Of a stretch of DNA of 10,740 nt, positions 5,511 through 10,740 are shown piece after piece. How positions within the stretch are numbered: the first letter of the stretch is position 1; every line of letters begins with the position of its first letter. The notes beneath the pieces are model-generated. The model did not search any database. It saw only the letters and a list, made by a program, of their open reading frames with translations, and was not told the DNA's origin. The position numbers and the translations under genes are program-made. Source of the DNA: Gammaproteobacteria bacterium (GTDB taxonomy: Bacteria; Pseudomonadota; Gammaproteobacteria; Pseudomonadales; Oleiphilaceae); assembly GCA_003695085.1 (NCBI GenBank), contig RFIV01000003.1, forward strand, positions 1 through 10,740, written 5' to 3'.

Positions 5511-8090
5511 ATGCCATCAACCAGCCGGTACGGTCTCTGGGCTCTGATCTGTGCTCTTTTGATTCTTTCAGTGCCCGGCGGGGCGGCTGCGGCGGTTTCT
5601 GCTCGCATCCTTTGGCTGGAAGACAGCAGTGGCAACCAGTCACTCGCACAGATTCAGTCTGCTGCGCCCGAACTCTGGCAGAGCGCGCCCGCCTCCAATA
5701 CCCTGAACCCCGGCTACAATACGTCCGCTTTCTGGCTCCGTGTGCAGGCAGAAAACATAGCGGGCACACCGGATCATTATGTCCTGGAAATCGCCTTCCC
5801 TGCACTCGACTACGTGGATGTGTTTCTTGTCGATCCGTTGTCCGGGAGACGCATCAGGCACTGGAAAACAGGCGATCGCCTCCCCTACAGTACCCGCCCG
5901 GTGGACTTCGAGACCTTTGCCTTCAATGTCGACCGCCTGACCCATGGGAGATGGCCCGAGGCCTGGATACGGATCCAGTCCACCGGGGGTGTCCAGATTC
6001 CGGTACGCCTTTACACACCCAACGACTTCGTCCGCCACGTCACGAAGTCAACCATGACCAACAGCTTCTACTACGGCACCATGTTGCTGATGGTGCTGCT
6101 CAATGCTCTGATGTTCTGGCAGATACGCTCCGAGAAGGCTTTTTTCTACTATGCACTCACGTGTCTGGGGATGGTGACGCTGGTCGGCAGCCTGCGTGGC
6201 AGCGTTTTCAGGTACCTGGTACCCGAATGGCCGGAAGTCGCGCATGAGCTGTTGCTCGGCAGCATCTTCACTGTATTGGGGGCACTGAGCGCCTTCACGA
6301 TCTGTTTCCTGCGCCTGACCCGGCACGCCCCGCGCCTTTCCGGGTTTTTCCGCATGACAGCCGGGACAGCTTTCTTCTTTCTCCTGTCAACGCCTTTCAC
6401 CCCCTACCAGACTCAGAACCTGATCGCCGTGTTGCTGGCTGTTCTGATTCTTGTACCCATGGCGCTCACCGGTCCCTGGTGCTGGTTCCGTGGCGTACCC
6501 CGTGCCCGCTTGTATACCCTCGCTACCGGCATCCTGGTGGTTGGCGGATTGATTACGTCCCTGGCCAACCTCGCGTTGTTGCCTGCAAATGGCTGGACTC
6601 AGAACGCGCTTCAGGCAGGATCTGTCTTCGATGCGTTGATGCTGACCGTTGCACTGGCCATACGCATGGGTGACGAACACCGTGATCGCGAGAGGCAGGC
6701 CGCCCATGCGCTCGCCTCCCAGGCCGCCAGAGAAGCGGCGGAACGCGAACTTCAGCGCTCGGCACTCATGGACCCGGTGACCGGCCTGCCCAACCGGCAA
6801 GTGCTGATGCGCCGTCTGGAGCATGAGTCGAACCGCTCGCTGCCGGGCGGCCTCCTTGTTTTCAGCTTGCCCAAACTCACCGAGGCGTCGGGCACCCTCG
6901 GCACAGCCCTGACGGAGCAGGCCATTCAACAAGCCTTGCAGATCTTGTGCGATGCCCTTGCCCGCATTCCCGGCATTCAAACCCTCCATCTTCCCAATGA
7001 AAACAAGGGCTGGCCTCTGGCCAGTCTGGACAGTGCGCGTTTCGCCGCGCTGCTTCAGCCGGGCCGAAGCCTGACACGTGCCCATCACAAAATTTTCGAG
7101 CACTTGTTCGATACACCGCTTGAGATCGGCAGCCAGCGCCTGCCTCAGGTCTTGCATGTGGGCGCGGTTTACACCGAGTTTCTCAAGGGGGATCCTGACC
7201 AGTGGCTCGCTCGCGCCACCTGGGCCTGCGAGCAGCTATCTCCAGCCTATTCAGGTGTCCGGGTCTATGACGACAAGGGCCAGGCCCTTCACGAGCGCCG
7301 CTCACGCATTGTCGGGGCCTTGGAGGACGCCATTCATGGCCATCAGCTGGCTCTGTGGTATCAACCTCAACTGAACCTGCAATCGCAGCGCATCGAAGGT
7401 GTGGAAGCGCTCCTGAGATGGATTCACCCGGAGATCGGATTCATTCCGCCCGATGAGATTGTTCAGGTCGCCATTCAGTCCGGCCAGATCCGCGCACTGA
7501 CGCGGTGGGTATTGAACAAAGGACTCTCTGACCTGAAGACCCTGCGGCAGCACCGCCCGGATTTGCGCTTGTCCATCAACGTGTCAGCCCGTAATCTCGA
7601 GGAACGAGATTTCGCCGGCCACGTTCTTGAAACGCTCAGACATCATCATCTCGATGCCAGTGCACTCTGCCTGGAGCTCACGGAAACCGAGATTTTCATT
7701 GATCCCGAGCTGGCTCAGAACAACCTGGACACCTTGCACAAGGCCGGAGTGTCACTATCGCTGGATGATTTTGGCACAGGCTACTCCAACCTCGCACAAC
7801 TCAACGCACTCAAGCTGAGTGAGCTCAAGGTGGACCGGTCGCTCATACCGGACGGGCGACTACCGAAACAAGTGGAAATCTTGTCCCAGACAGTCATGAT
7901 GGGCAAGGCGATGGATTGCCGTGTTGTGGGTGAAGGTGTGGAAGATGCGGCACAGCTTGCCTGCCTGAGACGCACGGGCTGTGATACGGCGCAGGGCTAT
8001 TACGTCAAGCGCCCTGCTACCGTGGAGGAGCTGTCTCAGTGGCTGGAGGATTTCGACCCGTGGGCGTTCGGCCTCGGCCGATTGCCCTGA
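5511..8090 (+). CDS. 7TMR-DISM sensor protein with degenerate GGDEF and EAL domains, probable c-di-GMP phosphodiesterase
   Basis: An 859-residue inner-membrane signalling protein. A signal peptide (about 1-28, hydrophobic LWALICALLILSV then GGAAAAV) leads to a periplasmic domain of the 7TMR-DISM extracellular type (about 30-175). Seven membrane helices follow between about 183 and 395, then a short coiled coil rich in Arg, Glu and Ala. The diguanylate cyclase-like domain (about 418-575) keeps MDPVTGLPNR, but its active-site loop reads ASLDSARFAALL at 504-515, so cyclase activity is not expected. The EAL domain (about 596-845) looks catalytically complete: EALLRW at 632-637, INVSARNL, ELTETE, LDDFGTGYSNL, LKVDRS, GEGVED and AQGYY. 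I infer that a periplasmic ligand controls c-di-GMP hydrolysis. ATG 5511 is chosen over an upstream TTG at 5457 because it begins a proper signal peptide and lies downstream of a candidate promoter. Confidence 0.93.
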   Translation: MPSTSRYGLWALICALLILSVPGGAAAAVSARILWLEDSSGNQSLAQIQSAAPELWQSAPASNTLNPGYNTSAFWLRVQAENIAGTPDHYVLEIAFPALDYVDVFLVDPLSGRRIRHWKTGDRLPYSTRPVDFETFAFNVDRLTHGRWPEAWIRIQSTGGVQIPVRLYTPNDFVRHVTKSTMTNSFYYGTMLLMVLLNALMFWQIRSEKAFFYYALTCLGMVTLVGSLRGSVFRYLVPEWPEVAHELLLGSIFTVLGALSAFTICFLRLTRHAPRLSGFFRMTAGTAFFFLLSTPFTPYQTQNLIAVLLAVLILVPMALTGPWCWFRGVPRARLYTLATGILVVGGLITSLANLALLPANGWTQNALQAGSVFDALMLTVALAIRMGDEHRDRERQAAHALASQAAREAAERELQRSALMDPVTGLPNRQVLMRRLEHESNRSLPGGLLVFSLPKLTEASGTLGTALTEQAIQQALQILCDALARIPGIQTLHLPNENKGWPLASLDSARFAALLQPGRSLTRAHHKIFEHLFDTPLEIGSQRLPQVLHVGAVYTEFLKGDPDQWLARATWACEQLSPAYSGVRVYDDKGQALHERRSRIVGALEDAIHGHQLALWYQPQLNLQSQRIEGVEALLRWIHPEIGFIPPDEIVQVAIQSGQIRALTRWVLNKGLSDLKTLRQHRPDLRLSINVSARNLEERDFAGHVLETLRHHHLDASALCLELTETEIFIDPELAQNNLDTLHKAGVSLSLDDFGTGYSNLAQLNALKLSELKVDRSLIPDGRLPKQVEILSQTVMMGKAMDCRVVGEGVEDAAQLACLRRTGCDTAQGYYVKRPATVEELSQWLEDFDPWAFGLGRLP

Positions 8091-8142
8091 CTAGTTGATA
8101 TTGAAAACCGCTGTGCAATTGGGCTGGCTCACCCGAGATGCC
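8091..8142. other. Short convergent gap between the EAL gene and tilS
   Basis: The stops of the two convergent genes are separated by 52 bases. The best inverted repeat there, GGCTG at 8122-8126 with CAGCC at 8144-8148, has only five pairs, a 17-base loop and no T tract. I see no convincing terminator for either gene. Confidence 0.5.
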
Positions 8143-9477
8143 TCAGCCACTTTCGTGCGCTTTTGGGGTCCATTTCACGCACCAGCCAGCGCGCCCCCCG
8201 GCCGAAGCATCAGGGCACAGGGCTGTATCGCCCCATAAACGGATTCTTCCGTTCTGCAATAGAAGCGGCGTACCTGCGCGCACCCATTCAGGTATCCCCT
8301 GAGCCTGAAACCACAGCTTGAGCGGTTTTTCCGAGCGGTGCCTTCCAAAGCGAGCCTTGTCTCCTGCGCGACGATAGCGGCAGGTCCAGCCCGAGCTCTC
8401 ATCTTCAGGTATCTGAGCCCCTTCAGCCTGCCATTTCCAGCACAATACCCCAGTCGGCAGTTCAAGGGTGCCATCCTGCCCGGCAATCAGCTCGAGCGGC
8501 CACTCCCCCGACAGGTTACCCAGGCTGATATCAGTTTCCGGAACGGCATGCAGTGCGCCTCTCCAACTTCGCAATGAGACCCCATTGAGTGGCAGACACA
8601 CGTTGCGCCCGGCCCGCAGCTGGCGCACCAACTGCCTGAGCTGCGGTGAAGGCGGACGATCGCCAGTCTCTCTAATGAGCCAGGCCGCCATGAAACGTGC
8701 CTGTACCTCAACTGGCACTGCAAGCCATTGTGCCAGAGAGAGTGGTTGGCCCGGTGGGCAACTGGCGAGAAAGCCCTGCTCGGCCAGGCGGGCGGAATGC
8801 ACCAGCTCGGACTGGCGGGCGGCCAGGCCGTTCATGCGCGCAGGCAAATCCGGCCAGCGCTGTTTCAACAGGGGCACAATCGCATGCCTGAGAAAGTTGC
8901 GATCAAAGCGGGTGTCCTGATTGGAGTCATCCTCCACCCAGCTCAACCCCTGGATCTGTGCATACTGCCGCAGCGCTTCGCGTTCAATTTCCAGGAACGG
9001 GCGCACCAACCTGCCCTGGCCCAGCGGCCGTTCGCCCGGAATACCCGCCAGTTCTTCGGGCTGACCGCCCTTGCACAATCTGAGCAGAAGTGTCTCCAGC
9101 TGGTCATCCGCATGGTGCGCCATCATGAGAACATCACCACGCCGCATCGTTGCCTCGAAAGCGGCATAGCGTGCCTCTCTCGCGGCAGCCTCCAGGCCTT
9201 GCCCAGTGGGGACAACCTGAACTTTTTTGATTATCAGGGGAATGGACAGGTCGCGACAGACGTCATTGCAGTGCTCAGCCCAGCGATCAGCCTGCTCGTT
9301 CAGTCCATGATGGACATGTATGGCCTCCAGAGGCTCAAGCCCGGCGTCGTGACAGGCCTTGAGCAGGACGACCGAGTCCAGGCCACCACTCAAGGCGACC
9401 CGATAGCATGCTGCAGACGGTGCAGCCTGCACCGCCTGACTTATCCTTTTGACAGCGTCAACCGAAGTAGCGCTCAA
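8143..9477 (-). CDS. tilS: TilS, tRNA(Ile)-lysidine synthase
   Basis: TilS ligates lysine to C34 of tRNA-Ile2 using ATP, which changes its decoding from AUG to AUA and its charging from Met to Ile. The product has up to 444 residues (E. coli 432). It shows the PP-loop SGGLDS at 30-35, HVHHGLN near 54, AHHADDQLETLLLRL near 120, the family motif EDDSNQDTRFDRNFLRH near 182, and a C-terminal TilS domain with RRAGDKARFG and KLWFQAQGIPEWVRAGTPLLL. TTG 9477 keeps a short helix before the PP-loop and overlaps accA by 20 bases. GTG 9432 is the alternative, with AAGGA upstream, but it would lie in the stem of a strong hairpin. The accA-tilS order is common in gammaproteobacteria. The gene converges on the EAL gene with only 52 bases between stops. 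Confidence 0.95.
   Translation of the reverse strand: MSATSVDAVKRISQAVQAAPSAACYRVALSGGLDSVVLLKACHDAGLEPLEAIHVHHGLNEQADRWAEHCNDVCRDLSIPLIIKKVQVVPTGQGLEAAAREARYAAFEATMRRGDVLMMAHHADDQLETLLLRLCKGGQPEELAGIPGERPLGQGRLVRPFLEIEREALRQYAQIQGLSWVEDDSNQDTRFDRNFLRHAIVPLLKQRWPDLPARMNGLAARQSELVHSARLAEQGFLASCPPGQPLSLAQWLAVPVEVQARFMAAWLIRETGDRPPSPQLRQLVRQLRAGRNVCLPLNGVSLRSWRGALHAVPETDISLGNLSGEWPLELIAGQDGTLELPTGVLCWKWQAEGAQIPEDESSGWTCRYRRAGDKARFGRHRSEKPLKLWFQAQGIPEWVRAGTPLLLQNGRIRLWGDTALCPDASAGGRAGWCVKWTPKAHESG
9418..9434 (-). repeat. Perfect dyad at the 5' end of tilS
   Basis: CGGTGCAG and CTGCACCG form an 8-base perfect inverted repeat around a single central base. In RNA it would fold as a six-base-pair stem CGGTGC/GCACCG with a five-base loop. 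The alternative GTG start codon (9432-9430) lies in the stem. It may therefore hide that codon or modulate initiation, or it may be chance within coding sequence. Confidence 0.5.
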
Positions 9478-10435
9478 AATCCGTCAGCTTGTCATAACGC
9501 TGCTGAACCAGCGTATCCCGGTCCAGGGCAGTCAGTTCTTCGAGAGATTGAGTCAGTTGCAGCTTGATTCGCGCCGCCATCATGTCCGGGTCACGATGCG
9601 CTCCGCCCAACGGCTCTTCGATAATAGCATCGATCAGATCAAGCTCCTTGAGGCGCTGCGCAGTGATTCCCATAGCCTCTGCAGCGTCAGCGGCATATTC
9701 AGCACTCTTCCAGAGAATGGAGGCACAGCCCTCCGGTGAAATTACGGAGTACATGCCATACTGAAGCATGAACAGCCGGTCACAGACACCAATGGCCAGT
9801 GCACCACCGGAACCGCCTTCTCCGATCACGGTGGATATGATCGGCGTCTTCAGGCGTGACATGACGGCCAGGTTCAGTGCAATCGCCTCACTCTGTCCCC
9901 GCTCCTCGGCACCAATGCCCGGATAGGCGCCAGGTGTGTCGATAAAAGTCATGACGGGCATGTGAAAACGCTCGGCCATCTCCATCAGTCTGAGCGCCTT
10001 GCGATAACCCTCCGGTCGCGGCATCCCGAAGTTGCGCTTGACCTTTTCCTTGATTTCACGTCCTTTCTGATGCCCGATGACCATCACTGGCTTGCCATCC
10101 AGCCGCGCAACGCCCCCTACAATGGCGGGATCATCGGCAAATTTTCGATCACCATGCAGCTCGTCAAAGTCATCGAATATTTTTTCGATGTAGTCCAGGG
10201 TATAGGGACGCTTGGGATGGCGAGCCAGGCGGGCAATATCCCAGCTGCTCAGTTTGCTGAATATTTCAGCCGTCAGTGCCTTGCTCTTGCTTTCCAGGCG
10301 GCTGATCTCTTCCTGCAGGTTGACGTCCTGCGCCGAGCCGACCAGACGCAGCTCCTCAATCTTTTCTTCCAGCTCAACGATGGGCTGTTCAAAATCCAGA
10401 TAATACGGGTTGTGCTGGCGTTCTTGTGCTGACAT
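9458..10435 (-). CDS. accA: AccA, acetyl-CoA carboxylase carboxyltransferase subunit alpha
   Basis: AccA pairs with AccD to form the carboxyltransferase that moves the carboxyl group from biotin-BCCP to acetyl-CoA, giving malonyl-CoA, the committed step of fatty acid synthesis. The 325-residue product is close to E. coli AccA (319). Typical blocks are YYLDFEQPIVELEEKIEEL near residue 11, SSWDIARLARHPKRPYTLDY near 63, FDELHGDRKFADDPAIVGG near 90, the oxyanion and CoA-site segment DTPGAYPGIGAEERGQSEAI at 156-175, and GEGGSGGALAIG at 205-216. ATG 10435 gives the standard MSAQERQHNPYYLDF start, preceded by GACGGGA. The gene follows dnaE by 32 bases and overlaps the longer form of tilS. Its biotin-dependent partners are not in the window. 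Confidence 0.98.
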   Translation of the reverse strand: MSAQERQHNPYYLDFEQPIVELEEKIEELRLVGSAQDVNLQEEISRLESKSKALTAEIFSKLSSWDIARLARHPKRPYTLDYIEKIFDDFDELHGDRKFADDPAIVGGVARLDGKPVMVIGHQKGREIKEKVKRNFGMPRPEGYRKALRLMEMAERFHMPVMTFIDTPGAYPGIGAEERGQSEAIALNLAVMSRLKTPIISTVIGEGGSGGALAIGVCDRLFMLQYGMYSVISPEGCASILWKSAEYAADAAEAMGITAQRLKELDLIDAIIEEPLGGAHRDPDMMAARIKLQLTQSLEELTALDRDTLVQQRYDKLTDFERYFG

Positions 10436-10449
10436 GTTTCCCGTCCACG

Positions 10450-10466
10450 GGCCACCGGGGGTGGCC
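10450..10466 (-). other. GC-rich hairpin between dnaE and accA
   Basis: GGCCACC and GGTGGCC form a seven-base-pair perfect stem with a three-base loop, filling most of the 32-base dnaE-accA gap. On the minus strand it is followed by CGTGGACGGGAAAC and the accA ATG, with no run of T, so it is not a standard intrinsic terminator. It lies just upstream of the accA ribosome binding region and could affect translation, mRNA processing or attenuation. Confidence 0.6.
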
Positions 10467-10467
10467 T

Positions 10468-10740
10468 TCAGTAAAATTCAAGTTTGACGCGATCCCGCCC
10501 GAACAGGGACTGCAAACGGATCACGAGATCATCGGCGGGCACCACCCGCCAGTCTTCACCCAGTCGGACCCGTGCCCGAGCATCCGGGCACTCGTAATCC
10601 ACACAGACCGGGCAGCCTTCACCCTTCCACGGCTGCAAAGCTTCTTGCAACGAGGGCACAAGCGCCTTATTAAAGTCTTGTTGCCGCAAAAACAAAATAA
10701 GCTCTTTGGCGTACTTGGTGCGCGCACGGGTAATGTCGTC
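10468..10740 (-). CDS. dnaE: DnaE, DNA polymerase III alpha subunit (3' end only)
   Basis: The last 90 codons and the stop are present; the frame is open through the window edge at 10740. The segment contains DITRARTKYAKELILFL, then GEGCPVCVDYECPDARARVR, LGEDWRVVPADDLVIRL and the end RDRVKLEFY. This matches the C-terminal region of replicative PolIII alpha, which carries the contact to the tau subunit of the clamp loader. Catalytic PHP and polymerase domains lie outside the window. The dnaE-accA order supports the call. Confidence 0.88.
   Translation of the reverse strand, partial: DDITRARTKYAKELILFLRQQDFNKALVPSLQEALQPWKGEGCPVCVDYECPDARARVRLGEDWRVVPADDLVIRLQSLFGRDRVKLEFY

Noticed and set aside
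6387..7157. 256-codon minus-strand open frame inside the EAL gene
   Set aside because: The plus-strand protein has continuous domain structure here, and the antisense product looks like noise.
8122..8148. Possible bidirectional terminator between the EAL gene and tilS
   Set aside because: Only five base pairs with a 17-base loop and no T tract on either strand.
8728..9567. 279-codon plus-strand open frame opposite tilS and the end of accA
   Set aside because: It spans two conserved minus-strand genes and shows no family signature.

Overview
The window comes from a moderately GC-rich gammaproteobacterium. The dnaE-accA-tilS order on the minus strand, the cmoA-cmoB pair and a CcoM-like micro-protein all fit that class. 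Genus cannot be read from this stretch. No rRNA, tRNA, insertion sequence, prophage, CRISPR array or plasmid function was seen. Nearly all of it is tightly packed chromosomal housekeeping DNA.

Layout from left to right. (1) The last codons of cmoA and all of cmoB on the plus strand (1-1033). (2) A minus-strand operon from 5139 down to 1034: flavin reductase-like gene, rsmC, RluA-family pseudouridine synthase, miaA, cmoM. Every junction in it overlaps by 1 to 17 bases. Its last gene, cmoM, meets cmoB tail to tail, and the two stop codons form TGATCA with no base between. (3) A divergent intergenic region (5140-5294) with an FNR/ANR-like dyad. It precedes a 37-codon plus-strand gene that looks like ccoM, a small subunit of cbb3 cytochrome oxidase. 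(4) A large plus-strand membrane protein (5511-8090) with signal peptide, 7TMR-DISM sensor, degenerate GGDEF and intact-looking EAL domain, probably a c-di-GMP phosphodiesterase. (5) A minus-strand block of dnaE 3' end, accA and tilS (10740 to 8143), convergent with the EAL gene.

The theme is RNA modification. CmoA and CmoB make cmo5U34 and CmoM methylates it. MiaA prenylates A37, TilS makes lysidine at C34 of tRNA-Ile2, RsmC methylates 16S rRNA, and the RluA-family enzyme isomerises an unidentified uridine. CmoA, CmoB and CmoM lie in one locus, although E. coli keeps cmoM (smtA) apart from cmoAB. The MiaA resembles a divergent lineage rather than the usual gammaproteobacterial mutL/hfq-linked form.

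I found no clearly new multi-gene system. The items most worth a second look are the short ccoM-like gene with its putative oxygen-responsive promoter, the overlapping RNA-modification operon led by a flavin reductase of unknown role, the atypical MiaA, and two strong dyads near the starts of accA and tilS.
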